From assembly GCA_002371615.1 (NCBI GenBank), contig DFGA01000031.1, positions 1 to 60,991 on the forward strand: 60,991 bases of DNA, written 5' to 3'. This DNA is from Lachnospiraceae bacterium UBA3762. Its GTDB lineage: Bacteria; Bacillota; Clostridia; Lachnospirales; Lachnospiraceae. Position numbers and translations under genes: made by a program. This document shows, piece after piece, positions 34,263 to 43,979 of the stretch. Positions within the stretch are counted from its first letter, which is position 1, and every line of letters starts with the position of its first letter. Below the pieces are notes generated by a model. It was not told the origin of the DNA and made no database searches. It worked only from the letters and a program-made list of their open reading frames with translations.

Positions 34263-35612
34263 TTAAATCCCCAGGATACGCGTCGCAAACTGGAAGTAAA
34301 TAAGGAGCGAGAGCGCATCCACGATCGTAGTAATGAACGGGCTTGCCATTACTGCCGGGTCAAACCCTATCTTCTGTGCGATCATAGGAAGTGAACACCC
34401 CACGATCTTAGCAAAGAAAACCGTAACCACGAGCGTCAGACATACAACAAGAGCAACCACAACGGATACTCTGTCGATTATCATTATCTTCGCAAATCCG
34501 ACAACTGCAAGAGTGATTCCGCATACGACCGCTACCCTTATCTCCTTCCATATAACCTTGAATATATCGGACCATTCTATTTCATCAAGAGAAAGTCCGC
34601 GGATGATCGTAACAGAAGCCTGTCCGCCGGCATTACCGCCCGTATCCATAAGCATCGGGATAAAACTTGTAAGGACTACATATGCACCGAGTGCCTGTTC
34701 ATAATGCGTGATTATCTTGCCTGTAACCGTCGCACTTATCATGAGGAGCAAAAGCCACGGAATACGCTTCTTCCATGTCTCAAAAGTGTTCGTCTTCATA
34801 TACGGCTTATCGGTCGGCAGGATAGCTGCCATCTTTTCGATATCCTCCGTAACCTCTTCCTGCAGGATATCGACAACGTCATCGATGGTGATGATACCGA
34901 CGAGACGACCTTCATTATCAACGACAGGCATTGTCGTAAGGTCGTATTTCTGGAACATTCTGGCAACTTCTTCCTGGTCGGTCATCGTATTTGTCGATAT
35001 CACATTTTCATTCATGAATTCGACAACATGAACATCCGGTTGGTTAAGCAGAAGATCCCGAAGCGATACCGTTCCGATCAGATGACGTCCAAGATCAAGT
35101 ACATAACACGTATCTATTGTCTCTTTATCAACGCCCGTTGTCCTGATCCTGTCTATGCATTCGGAAACCGTAAGGTTTTCCTTCAGGTCAACAAACTCGA
35201 CAGTCATAAGACTTCCCGCCGAATCCTCGGGATACCGAAGCAGGTGATTGATATCTCTTCTTGCTTCCGGATCGGCATTAGCAAGAAGCTTTTTGACAAG
35301 CCCCGCCGGCATCTCTTCCATAAGATCCGCCGCATCATCAGCCATCAGATTATTAATGATGTTGGCTGCCTCACGGTCGGTTAGTGTCGTTATGATCTTC
35401 TGTTCTATCTCAACCGGAAGGAATGCAAATACATCTGCTGCTATCCCCTTCGGCAGGATCCTGAATACTTTGATCTGCTCTTCAAACGGCAGTTCTTCAA
35501 GCACCGATGCAATATCGGCTTCATTCCATTCAGCAAGTTCCTGTCTGAGGCGGGTATACTGTTTTTCTTCGACGAGTTTGAGTATCTCTTCCATTGTCAT
35601 TTTATCTTCCAA
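34263..35612 (-). CDS. mgtE: Magnesium transporter MgtE
   Basis: A 449-residue channel: N-terminal superhelical domain (about 1-130), tandem CBS domains (about 135-255, with GIITIDDVVDILQEE), a plug helix and five membrane helices with TGGNAGGQASVTIIRGL at the pore. The start is a TTG at 35612, 7 bases after AGGAGG; the nearest ATG is too far from that site. It imports Mg2+ and closes when Mg2+ occupies the cytoplasmic domain. Confidence 0.95.
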   Translation of the reverse strand: MEDKMTMEEILKLVEEKQYTRLRQELAEWNEADIASVLEELPFEEQIKVFRILPKGIAADVFAFLPVEIEQKIITTLTDREAANIINNLMADDAADLMEEMPAGLVKKLLANADPEARRDINHLLRYPEDSAGSLMTVEFVDLKENLTVSECIDRIRTTGVDKETIDTCYVLDLGRHLIGTVSLRDLLLNQPDVHVVEFMNENVISTNTMTDQEEVARMFQKYDLTTMPVVDNEGRLVGIITIDDVVDILQEEVTEDIEKMAAILPTDKPYMKTNTFETWKKRIPWLLLLMISATVTGKIITHYEQALGAYVVLTSFIPMLMDTGGNAGGQASVTIIRGLSLDEIEWSDIFKVIWKEIRVAVVCGITLAVVGFAKIMIIDRVSVVVALVVCLTLVVTVFFAKIVGCSLPMIAQKIGFDPAVMASPFITTIVDALSLLIYFQFATRILGI

Positions 35613-35644
35613 TTCAGTACCTCCTTTTGCCGACAGTCCTGCCG

Positions 35645-36280
35645 TTACTTAACTGACCCGTCCCGGTCTTTGATGATCACAACGCTTTCGGGTTCGGAAT
35701 AACAGGCTTTGCCTGCAGTTATGTCCGTAATGTCAGCCATCAGGTCCTTCGCATTCTCGGCAACGATAACAGCCTCCACATTACTCGTATATACAGTATC
35801 CTTAATGACGTATTCTTTGCGTGCACACAGGTTCTGAACCTTGCCCCAGTCATTGTAATCGCATTTTACATTAATACTGTAGCCCTGTATTTTTCTGATC
35901 AGTTCGCAATTATCAAGTCCCGTTTTAACAGCGGACGAATAGGCTCTTACAAGTCCACCGGTGCCTAGGAGTGTTCCTCCGAAATACCTTGTCACGACAA
36001 CACAGATATTCGTTATGCCCTCTTTTGTCAGAACATCCAGCATCGGCCTTCCCGCCGTCCCCGAAGGCTCACCGTCATCGGAGCATCGTGATTTTTCACC
36101 ATTTTCACCTATTATGAACGCACTGCAGTTATGTCTGGCATCCCAATACTGCTTCTTAATACGCGCAATAAAATCCGCCGCTTCCTCTTCGGAAGAGACA
36201 GGTTCGATAGTAGCTATGAAGCGGGACTTCTTTTCTTCAATTTCTCCCGTCCCGCCTTTATATAGAGTTAACCATTCCAT
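35645..36280 (-). CDS. yigZ: YigZ/IMPACT family protein
   Basis: A protein of about 211 residues with the family signature SDDGEPSGTAGRPML and VTRYFGGTLLGTGGLVRAY, plus a C-terminal DUF1949-like domain. The ATG at 36280 is preferred to a GTG three codons upstream; neither has a clear ribosome site. The family is linked to translation stress; exact role unknown. 32 bases separate it from mgtE. Confidence 0.9.
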   Translation of the reverse strand: MEWLTLYKGGTGEIEEKKSRFIATIEPVSSEEEAADFIARIKKQYWDARHNCSAFIIGENGEKSRCSDDGEPSGTAGRPMLDVLTKEGITNICVVVTRYFGGTLLGTGGLVRAYSSAVKTGLDNCELIRKIQGYSINVKCDYNDWGKVQNLCARKEYVIKDTVYTSNVEAVIVAENAKDLMADITDITAGKACYSEPESVVIIKDRDGSVK

Positions 36281-36301
36281 TACGTACACATAATAATCTA
36301 C

Positions 36302-36435
36302 AGCAAGCGTCTTGTCATTTGTGGCAAAAGCTTTGGAGTGCGTCGTTACTTAGCGAGGTTTTTGCGAGCTTAGTAACGTAACGCACGGAAAGATGAGCGC
36401 AAGCGTCTTTTGCGCAAATGCACAAGACGCTTGCT
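36302..36435. repeat. Nested inverted-repeat element between PBP1A and yigZ
   Basis: The outer arms 36302-36321 and 36415-36435 pair over 20 bp with one bulged base (14 bp perfect at the base). Inside, 36338-36354 and 36364-36386 form a second imperfect stem (GTGCGT with ACGCAC, GTTAC with GTAAC). No clear T-run follows. It may be a complex terminator for the PBP gene or a mobile palindrome. Confidence 0.7.
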
Positions 36436-36439
36436 TTAT

Positions 36440-39115
36440 TTACTGGCCTGCATTTAGTGCGTTCTGTGCATTTAACGCATTAAGAGCGTTAAGCCAATCC
36501 TGCTGGGCTTGGGCGGCAGCCGCCGCATTCGGATCAACGACTGTGGCATTCGGATCAGCCGGAGTTGTTCCGTCAAGTCCCGGGACGAGACCTGCTGCCT
36601 GCATCTGAAGCAGGTTGTAGTAATCCTGGGCAGCCACTCCGTTTATCGTACTGTGCGGACAGAATCCTTCCGCAGTAGCCTCGCCCTCATATGCATACGG
36701 ACATGTAGCCGTCGCTTTCTGTCCGGTCATTGCACATACAAGTCCCGTATCAAATATATTACCGTAGTGGTTGGTACAAGGCTCCGTCGGAACCGTTCCC
36801 GTGGCAAAATACTCTGTGATCGCGCTTCCGTCTGCGCGGCAGACATCTGTCACAAGTCCTCCGGTCTTCTTACAAACCGTAGCCGTGGTTATTCCTTCCG
36901 GCATGGTAAATGACTTGTATTCGAGTCCCTCATGGATCCGGCTCATAACTGCCTTCCACAAGGTCTTGGCCGTGTTGGTCTCTCCGCTTCCGTTCATATG
37001 AACGTTGTTATCATAGCCACTCCATGTACAACATGTATAGTAAGGTGTATAACCGGAAAACCAGACATCAACGTTACTCGTTGTTGTACCCGTCTTGCCG
37101 GCAATTGCCATATTATCGAACTTGACTCTTGCACCTGTACCCTGCGTTACAACATCCTCCATCGCATCCGTAAGGAGGAATGCTGTCGTCTCTTTTAACA
37201 CGCGGCGGCTCTTTGGCGTATTCTCAATGAGAACGTTTCCGTCATGATCTATTATCTTGGTGTAGAACATAGGCTTAATGTATGTTCCGCCGTTGGCGAT
37301 CGTAGCGAATGCTGCCGTAAGCTCGAGATTGGTGACGCCGTCGGTAAGACCGCCGAGTGCAAGAGCCTGCGTTATGTCGGAAGATACAGTGCCGTTACTT
37401 TCGGTTCTTCTGTCAACAAGGGTAGTAAATCCGAAATTAAGAAGGTAATCAAAGCCGAGTTGCGGAGTGATCTCGGTAATAGTCTTGACCGCAACGATAT
37501 TGAGCGACTGTTCAATACCATATCTGTATGTACATATACCCTTATAACCGTTGTACCAGTTTTTGACGGGACGTCCGTTCGCATAATTGTATGGCTCGTC
37601 GACCTGGGTGGAGGCAAGTGATTTGCCCGCCGCATCAATAGCCGGAGCATATGCCGCAAGAACCTTGAAACATGATCCGGGCTGACGTTTTGTATCCGTT
37701 GCACGGTTAAGGGTCAGAGATGCCTTTTTTTCACCTCTTCCGCCGACAATGGCCTTAACTTCTCCTGTGTACTGGTCGATTATCGTTACGCTTGCCTGCG
37801 GCTGTGGAGTTAGTGATATTGATTCCGTAATAAATGTGTATCCCGGTTCTTCCACATCCTGTTTGAATTCCTCAATAGCCTCGTATGCTTCTTCTTCGGT
37901 ATTAAAAATACAGTTAAACCCGTTTCCGCGCTTTTCCTTGAAATGCTTTTCAAAATACTGCGTGGAAAAATTAACCGCATCATTTTCAGAATCCGTATAC
38001 GAAGCTTCGTATTTCAGATAATACCTTGTGTTCGGAGGATAGTTCTCCTCATTGGCGAACTGCTCATCGCAGATACTCTGTATGTGGGGATCCTGGGTCG
38101 TGAAAATAGATAACCCGCCACTGTACAGAGAGTTGTATGCCTGCGTATACGAATATCCGAGACTTTCCTGAAGATCGCTTAATACCTGCTCGGTAAGTTC
38201 ATCCACAAAATATGTATATATCGTCTTCTTCTCAACTTTTTCATTTACGACCTGTATGCGCGAGTATACATCATCCGCCATCGCTTCGTTGAACTGGGCT
38301 TCATTGATGTATCCCTGGGCCTTCATCTTTTTAAGGACTTCTTCTCTTCTGATTACGTTGTTCTCAGGATGGGATATAGGATTCCACTTGGAAGGGTTCT
38401 GCGTGATACAGGCGATAACCGCACTCTCCGACAGATTCAGATCCTGTACGTTTTTTCCGAAATATCTCTGGGAGGCCGCCTGAACCCCGAGCGTACCCTG
38501 TCCGAGGTTTATGGTATTTAAGTAATTCTCAAGGATCTGGTCCTTGGACATTCTCTTCTCAAGCTGGATCGCGCAGTACTGCTCCTGAAACTTACGCTTG
38601 AACTTGTCAACCAGACTGCTTTCCTCGGTCCATGATGTAAACACATTGTTCTTGAGCAGCTGCTGGGTGATGGTCGAAGCACCCTGATGGAGATTTCCGC
38701 TAAGAGCTTTGACACCCGCTCTCATGATACCTTTTATATCAATACCGTTATGGGTATAGAATCTTTCATCCTCTATCGCAACAAATGCATGCTGCATATC
38801 GATCGGGATCTTATCAAGTTTGACATAGACACGGTTTGAATTCTCCGCGACAAGTTTAGTTATCTGATTTCCCTCACTGTCATATACAGTCGTCGAATAA
38901 CCTGCCGGAGCTACGTCAACATTCGAAATATCGGGAGCTGTATCAACAACACCCATAAACAATCCGACTCCGGCGCATAATCCGGCAACTGCTACGGTTA
39001 CGGCAGCAAAAGTCACTACAGCAAACAGACTGACACCGCAGAACTTTCCGACTTTGGTAGCGGGAGAGTTCATGGATTTCTGTCGCTTTTTTATTCCTCT
39101 TCTTCCGTAGTTCAT
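36440..39115 (-). CDS. Class A penicillin-binding protein (PBP1A type)
   Basis: An 891-residue bifunctional peptidoglycan synthase: short cytoplasmic tail, membrane helix at about residues 28-55, glycosyltransferase domain with EDERFYTHNGID and GASTITQQLLKN, then transpeptidase with SCFK (active Ser), SLN and KTGTT. The extracellular C-terminus has several Cys (residues about 740-850) and a low-complexity Ala/Asn/Gln tail (NALNALNAQNALN). AGAGG precedes the ATG. Confidence 0.95.
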   Translation of the reverse strand: MNYGRRGIKKRQKSMNSPATKVGKFCGVSLFAVVTFAAVTVAVAGLCAGVGLFMGVVDTAPDISNVDVAPAGYSTTVYDSEGNQITKLVAENSNRVYVKLDKIPIDMQHAFVAIEDERFYTHNGIDIKGIMRAGVKALSGNLHQGASTITQQLLKNNVFTSWTEESSLVDKFKRKFQEQYCAIQLEKRMSKDQILENYLNTINLGQGTLGVQAASQRYFGKNVQDLNLSESAVIACITQNPSKWNPISHPENNVIRREEVLKKMKAQGYINEAQFNEAMADDVYSRIQVVNEKVEKKTIYTYFVDELTEQVLSDLQESLGYSYTQAYNSLYSGGLSIFTTQDPHIQSICDEQFANEENYPPNTRYYLKYEASYTDSENDAVNFSTQYFEKHFKEKRGNGFNCIFNTEEEAYEAIEEFKQDVEEPGYTFITESISLTPQPQASVTIIDQYTGEVKAIVGGRGEKKASLTLNRATDTKRQPGSCFKVLAAYAPAIDAAGKSLASTQVDEPYNYANGRPVKNWYNGYKGICTYRYGIEQSLNIVAVKTITEITPQLGFDYLLNFGFTTLVDRRTESNGTVSSDITQALALGGLTDGVTNLELTAAFATIANGGTYIKPMFYTKIIDHDGNVLIENTPKSRRVLKETTAFLLTDAMEDVVTQGTGARVKFDNMAIAGKTGTTTSNVDVWFSGYTPYYTCCTWSGYDNNVHMNGSGETNTAKTLWKAVMSRIHEGLEYKSFTMPEGITTATVCKKTGGLVTDVCRADGSAITEYFATGTVPTEPCTNHYGNIFDTGLVCAMTGQKATATCPYAYEGEATAEGFCPHSTINGVAAQDYYNLLQMQAAGLVPGLDGTTPADPNATVVDPNAAAAAQAQQDWLNALNALNAQNALNAGQ

Positions 39116-39161
39116 GTTATAACCTCTGGTACTTTATCAATCAAATCTTTATTTTATCAAA

Positions 39162-40154
39162 TTATATGGTTATTCGCAATTCATAAGCCCATCCGTCGGC
39201 CGTGTCGTATTTCTGGTATTCGTCCACTATATTTCCAAGGATATTGGCTATATAGACCTGAATATCAACCGGCACATCCGTCTTCTTTTCACCGATTACC
39301 GACAGTTTGTATTCGCATTTTTTACTCGTAACATAGCGGCTGTCCACATTAAGAGTAGCCTTCTCACACTTGAACCCCTCTACAATGGCAAGTATCCACA
39401 GTGCAAAGGTCAGATCCGCCATCGCGGATCTTGGAACCTCACCGTACAGACAGCTTTTGACATCTCCGATGTTAACGTTTTCTTTGTTCTTGACAGCCTC
39501 GGTCATGTTATCATATATGATGTTTCGCAGTTCCGATATTTTAAAGTATGCTGTTGTCTGCAGCCGGAGCATCTTATCACAGGATTTTTTCACAAAACTG
39601 CTGTATGTACTGCCAAGATCCCTGCGCTTTAGAAACGCATCAAGGACCCCGTTAAAAAAAGGAGCGATCTTATTGTAACTGTATTGCTGGCGAAGCAGTG
39701 ATTTTCTTAATCTGTCGATCGTTTCCGCAAATGTCTTCTCATCATTTTTCAGTTCGTTGATCCTTCTTACAAGATCCATATGAATATGCGCTTCATCTAT
39801 CGAAGCTTTGACACCTTCTACGATATCTTCTATATTCCACGGCGGAAGGAAAACTTTACGCACACAATCTTCGTTTACGATCATTGGAACATATTTCGGA
39901 TCGGTTAGATCCATGCAGACATCAAGGATCATATCCGGGTATTCGCGGGCACATCTGTCCACAAAATCATGAACTCTCATATCCGGAATATACCCGTCAC
40001 TAAGCGTCAGATAAAACTCTCTTTCGGCAAGGAGTTCAAATGCCTGGGCAGCGGATGCGGCATTAATAAACTCAATGCCCTCGGCATTAAACCTTTCCTT
40101 CAGATTGGATGCTATCCCTTCATTTGCCTGCAGATATAGAATACTGGTCTCCAT
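39162..40154 (-). CDS. Receiver-like domain protein with unknown C-terminal domain
   Basis: A 330-residue protein. Residues 1-120 look like a receiver (FYLTLSDGYIPDM aligns with the acceptor Asp and its +4 Pro) but the N-terminal acidic pair is missing (ILYLQANEG). A coiled coil of about 120-150 follows, then a helical and beta region to the end with no kinase motif that I can see. GGAGTGAT precedes the ATG and a TATAAT lies at 40197-40202, so it probably has its own promoter. Possible adaptor or degenerate kinase. Confidence 0.65.
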   Translation of the reverse strand: METSILYLQANEGIASNLKERFNAEGIEFINAASAAQAFELLAEREFYLTLSDGYIPDMRVHDFVDRCAREYPDMILDVCMDLTDPKYVPMIVNEDCVRKVFLPPWNIEDIVEGVKASIDEAHIHMDLVRRINELKNDEKTFAETIDRLRKSLLRQQYSYNKIAPFFNGVLDAFLKRRDLGSTYSSFVKKSCDKMLRLQTTAYFKISELRNIIYDNMTEAVKNKENVNIGDVKSCLYGEVPRSAMADLTFALWILAIVEGFKCEKATLNVDSRYVTSKKCEYKLSVIGEKKTDVPVDIQVYIANILGNIVDEYQKYDTADGWAYELRITI

Positions 40155-40196
40155 ATATCACTCCGTAGGGTGCTTTCACAAAGTTATACAGAGTAA

Positions 40197-40202
40197 ATTA
40201 TA
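40197..40202 (-). promoter_or_regulatory. Candidate -10 element for the receiver-like gene
   Basis: A perfect TATAAT on the minus strand, 43 bases before the ATG. The -35 region is poor at all spacings of 16-18. Confidence 0.45.
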
Positions 40203-40241
40203 GCACCAAATGTTACGCAAAACCACAATAAACCACACAAT

Positions 40242-40271
40242 AAAAGGGCGTGACAGATGTCACGCCCTTTT
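40242..40271. terminator. Bidirectional terminator after htpG
   Basis: A perfect 14-bp stem (AAAAGGGCGTGACA with TGTCACGCCCTTTT) with a 2-nt centre, 16 bases after the htpG stop. The A and T ends serve as T-runs on both strands. Confidence 0.85.
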
Positions 40272-40286
40272 GTAACCGGATAATCT

Positions 40287-42395
40287 TTATTTTTCCGCAA
40301 GTTTGAGCATTATCTCATTGCTTCTTGCAACAAATTTCGTCATTGCATCGGCACTAAGCGGTCTGTTTGCAAGAACCGCAAGGTCATACAGCTGTGATGC
40401 GAACATCTGCGCTTCCTTTGTTGTTTTGTGCTCAAGAAGATATTTGACGAGAGTATTCTTGCTGTTAAGTACCAGCGTCTCACCCTCTGATCCGAACATA
40501 CCCATATCCATTCCGCCGACCGAATACATCTTCATCATATCCTGCATACGGCGTGACTCCTCGGATATCGTAAGCACCGATGAAATACTCTCATTCTTGA
40601 GTGCTTCCACCTTAACGGTAAGCTTGTCATTCGACAGAGCCTTGTGGAACAGTTTTGTAAGCGCTTTTTCATCCTTCTCGATCTGCTTCTTGTCTTCTTC
40701 GCTATCTTCCCTGGAAGAATCTGTTATGTCAGCATCAATCCTCTTGAATTTGACATCTTCCATCTTGGATTCAAGCTGGTTGATGAACGGCTGGTCGATG
40801 TTATGTGTAAGAACTACCGCATCAAGTCCCTGTTCACGGAACATATTGATATACTGGCTCTGCTGCTGCATATCAGTAACGTAATAAACAGTTTTTCTGA
40901 TTTTATCCTTTTCTTCGGAATCCTGTGATTGTTCGGAATCATCCTGTGACTGTTCGTCTACGACTTCTGCCTCTACCTTCTCGCCGTCCTCACCGGTAGC
41001 CTCTGAGGATTCCTTCTTCTCCGGAAGTTCCAGACACTCGGGAAGTGTCATGTACTTACCGTCTATATCCTTGAACAGTATGTAGTCTGTCATCTTCTCG
41101 CAGAACTTGTCATCCTTAAGACACCCATACTTGATAAAGGGACTGATATCATCCCAGTATTTCTCGTATTCTTCCTTTTCGGTCTTGCACATTCCTGCAA
41201 GTTTATCGGCAACCTTCTTGGAGATATAATCGCTGATCTTCTGAACAAATCCGTCATTCTGCAGCGCTGACCTTGATACATTAAGAGGAAGATCCGGGCA
41301 GTCGATAACACCTTTAAGCAGCATCAGAAACTCCGGTATGACCTCTTTGATGTTGTCAGCGATAAATACCTGATTGTTGTAAAGCTTGATAACACCCTCA
41401 ATAGACTCGTACTCCATATTGATCTTCGGGAAGTACAGTATACCCTTTAAGTTGAACGGGTAATCCATGTTCAGATGTATCCAGAACAGCGGCTCCTTGT
41501 AATCCATAAACACCTTACGGTAGAACTCAAGATATTCTTCTTTGGTGCAGTCGCTCGGATGCTTTGCCCAAAGAGGATTGGGATCGTTGATCGGCACTTC
41601 GCGGCGGACGATTTTGGCCATTTCCCGCTTCGGGCTGATCTCAACTTTTTCCTTCTTGCCATCCTTCTCCTGCTCCTCGTACTTGGCATCCTCAGTGTAC
41701 TTTTCGATAACCGTATCCTTGTCCGTTACTTCATCGGCAGGAATGTTATCATACTGGGTATCGGCACCCTCCTTCACCAGGAATATCGGTGTAGGCATGA
41801 ACGAGCAGTACTTCTTGAGCACTTCCCTCATTCTGTATTCGTTACAGAATTCGAGGGAATCCTCGTTAAGGAAAAGCGTGATCGTTGTACCAACTTCTTT
41901 GCGGTCACCATCATCCATTGTATATTCCGTTCCGCCATCGCACTCCCAGTGAACAGCCTTTGCACCCTCTTTGTATGAAAGTGTATCGATGTGTACCTCG
42001 TCAGCGACCATGAATGCGGAATAAAAGCCGAGTCCGAAATGACCTATTATCTGGTCATCGTTAGTCTTGTCCTTGTATTTGTCAAGAAACGCAGTAGCAC
42101 CCGAAAATGCGATCTGCGTAATATATTCCTCTACCTCATCGGCATCCATTCCAAGTCCCGTATCGGAAAACGTAACTTTCTTGTTTTCGGGATCAACTAC
42201 GATCCGGATCTGCATATCATGCCCTTCGGGAATGCTGTATTGTCCGATTACATCAAGTTTTTTGAGCTTTGTGATAGCGTCACATCCGTTACTTACGAGC
42301 TCACGTGCAAAAATATCGTGATCGCTGTACATCCATTTCTTGATTATCGGAAAAATATTCTCACTGTTGATCGTTAAACTTCCTGTTTTTGCCAT
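40287..42395 (-). CDS. htpG: Chaperone HtpG (bacterial Hsp90)
   Basis: A 702-residue Hsp90. The GHKL ATPase domain shows ELVSNGCDAITKLK, DTGLGMDADEV and GHFGLGFYSAFMVAD; middle and C-terminal domains follow. An acidic, Gln/Ser/Glu-rich insertion near residues 465-505 (VVDEQSQDDSEQSQDSEE) makes it longer than E. coli HtpG (about 624). AGAGGTAG precedes the ATG. A sigma-A promoter with a CIRCE element lies immediately upstream, so HrcA should repress it. Confidence 0.97.
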   Translation of the reverse strand: MAKTGSLTINSENIFPIIKKWMYSDHDIFARELVSNGCDAITKLKKLDVIGQYSIPEGHDMQIRIVVDPENKKVTFSDTGLGMDADEVEEYITQIAFSGATAFLDKYKDKTNDDQIIGHFGLGFYSAFMVADEVHIDTLSYKEGAKAVHWECDGGTEYTMDDGDRKEVGTTITLFLNEDSLEFCNEYRMREVLKKYCSFMPTPIFLVKEGADTQYDNIPADEVTDKDTVIEKYTEDAKYEEQEKDGKKEKVEISPKREMAKIVRREVPINDPNPLWAKHPSDCTKEEYLEFYRKVFMDYKEPLFWIHLNMDYPFNLKGILYFPKINMEYESIEGVIKLYNNQVFIADNIKEVIPEFLMLLKGVIDCPDLPLNVSRSALQNDGFVQKISDYISKKVADKLAGMCKTEKEEYEKYWDDISPFIKYGCLKDDKFCEKMTDYILFKDIDGKYMTLPECLELPEKKESSEATGEDGEKVEAEVVDEQSQDDSEQSQDSEEKDKIRKTVYYVTDMQQQSQYINMFREQGLDAVVLTHNIDQPFINQLESKMEDVKFKRIDADITDSSREDSEEDKKQIEKDEKALTKLFHKALSNDKLTVKVEALKNESISSVLTISEESRRMQDMMKMYSVGGMDMGMFGSEGETLVLNSKNTLVKYLLEHKTTKEAQMFASQLYDLAVLANRPLSADAMTKFVARSNEIMLKLAEK

Positions 42396-42438
42396 AAATA
42401 CTACCTCTTTTCTTTAATGATCCCCCTTTTTCTTAAAT

Positions 42439-42467
42439 ATGATAAACCCACAAAAATCCAAAGTCAA
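42439..42467 (-). promoter_or_regulatory. Sigma-A promoter of htpG
   Basis: On the minus strand TTGACT (42467-42462), a 17-base spacer and TATCAT (42444-42439). It lies between the CIRCE operator and the htpG ATG, 43 bases from the start codon. Confidence 0.8.
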
Positions 42468-42474
42468 GAAAAAA

Positions 42475-42501
42475 TTAGCACTCAATCAGATTGAGTGCTA
42501 A
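42475..42501 (-). promoter_or_regulatory. CIRCE operator (HrcA binding site) for htpG
   Basis: TTAGCACTC-N9-GAGTGCTAA, a complete consensus CIRCE inverted repeat, begins 8 bases upstream of the htpG -35. It overlaps the stop codon and last codons of the upstream parvulin gene. Confidence 0.95.
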
Positions 42502-43591
42502 CAACTGTAAAATATTTATCATATACTTCAAAAAATCCCGTTGTTTTGACTATTCCTCCGGGATCATAATGGATGCTGTCCCATAACGGTTTGTTCAGAT
42601 TGGACGTCAGGGTGGCAACGAAATTGTCATACACTTCGTTAAACGCTTCCTGTTTACGTTTTTCCACGATCTTGACCTTATTGGCATCCGTCTCTTCCGG
42701 ATTAAATGTCGAAACACAGTATATAAGGTGGTATCCGTATTCGGTTTCGACTATATCGCTGACTTCCCCGACTCCGAGATTGAATGCCGCTTCTTCAAAC
42801 TCTTCCGGCATAACCCCTCTTCCGAAACTGTACTCCGATCCTGTATCCTCGTTATAGTCGGCGGCAACAACTTCAAATGCCTCTCCTTCGTTGATCCGCT
42901 GGAGCGCATTGGCTATACGCATAAGTGCGCTTTTCTTCTCTTCACTGCTATATTCGATCTTGTTACCGGCATGATCGAGCTTGTATGTTTTAACAAGTAT
43001 GGTCCTGACAGTTATAGTTCTTGCCTCGTCATCACTGATCTCCGGATTAACGTCGCATGTCACTGCCTCATACAGTTTATTTGCAACGGCAAACTCTCTG
43101 TACAGTCTGGTAACCGTTTCCATATCAACATCAAGATAACTCTTTTCGGCATCGGACAATGACTCGAAATACTCCCTTGCGGCCGCTTTAACTTTGGCCT
43201 CCTCATCCTCTTCAAGAACAACATCCATTTTCTCGGCAAGAAGATTCATTGTTTTGATCTGGGCAATTCTTGCGAGAATATTATCCTTGTAGGAATCCTC
43301 GAGTGTTCCTTCACCGACCCGGACAGACCATATCCCCTCTCCGAAAACCTCACTGTATCCGTTTTCCGAGTTGGCAAGATATAGCATTATCTCGTTCTTC
43401 ATGCACGGATGTCCCTCGAGTCTGAATACCTCTCCTTCGATAAAATCGGAAGTAAGAACGACCTCGGTAGGAAGCTTGCCGCTTCTGCACCCTGCGACAG
43501 GAAGGCACACCAAACAAGCCGCAACAAGAAGAAATAATTTATTCGATATCGATATGAGATGCTTTGTCAAAATCTTCGAATTCAAAATCAC
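42482..43591 (-). CDS. Parvulin-type peptidyl-prolyl isomerase lipoprotein (PrsA/SurA-like)
   Basis: A 369-residue protein. The signal peptide ends in a lipobox (CLPVAGC, Cys about 35). A SurA-like N-domain precedes the parvulin domain (about 195-310, with VRTILVKTY, EAFEVVAADYNEDTG, FGRGVMPEEFEEAAFNLGVGEVSDIVETEYGYHLI). It folds exported proteins outside the membrane. The start is a GTG at 43591, overlapping the upstream gene by 53 bases, with only AAGGAA 13 bases away; a downstream TTG is also possible. Its 3' end carries the CIRCE site of htpG. Confidence 0.88.
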   Translation of the reverse strand: MILNSKILTKHLISISNKLFLLVAACLVCLPVAGCRSGKLPTEVVLTSDFIEGEVFRLEGHPCMKNEIMLYLANSENGYSEVFGEGIWSVRVGEGTLEDSYKDNILARIAQIKTMNLLAEKMDVVLEEDEEAKVKAAAREYFESLSDAEKSYLDVDMETVTRLYREFAVANKLYEAVTCDVNPEISDDEARTITVRTILVKTYKLDHAGNKIEYSSEEKKSALMRIANALQRINEGEAFEVVAADYNEDTGSEYSFGRGVMPEEFEEAAFNLGVGEVSDIVETEYGYHLIYCVSTFNPEETDANKVKIVEKRKQEAFNEVYDNFVATLTSNLNKPLWDSIHYDPGGIVKTTGFFEVYDKYFTVVSTQSD

Positions 43592-43979
43592 TCGTTTTCT
43601 TTTCTTCCTTTACGAGTCCGACTCCCTTTGCCGCATCTTCCGCTTTGGCTATGATGTCCTGAGCTGCGCTCTTAACCGCTTTCTTGAGAGTATCTTTGTT
43701 TCCTGTGATATTCTCCTTGATATCATCTGCGGCTTTCTTGACATCCTCTGCAGCTTTCTTGGCATTTTCAGCTGCCTTCTGGGCATCTTCCTTAAGCTCT
43801 TCCTTGATCTCCGGATCAAGAGATACGTACGATCTCTCACTTGTGCCTTCATCCGGATCGGAAACCCCGTCAGCTTCCGCATATGACTTATCCTTATTCA
43901 CTTCAAAGAAGTACCACAATCCGGCAAGTGCGGCACCTGTAACACCTACAAAAGTAACAAATTTTCCTAAACCTTTCAT
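43539..43979 (-). CDS. YtxH-like membrane protein
   Basis: A 146-residue protein with one N-terminal membrane helix (VTFVGVTGAALAGLWYFFEV) followed by a long amphipathic Lys/Glu/Ala helix (EDAQKAAENAKKAAEDVKKAADDIK) and an acidic tail, as in YtxH/YtxJ-type general stress proteins. AAAGGAG precedes the ATG, which overlaps the upstream stop by 4 bases (ATGA). Function unknown. Confidence 0.7.
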   Translation of the reverse strand: MKGLGKFVTFVGVTGAALAGLWYFFEVNKDKSYAEADGVSDPDEGTSERSYVSLDPEIKEELKEDAQKAAENAKKAAEDVKKAADDIKENITGNKDTLKKAVKSAAQDIIAKAEDAAKGVGLVKEEKKTSDFEFEDFDKASHIDIE

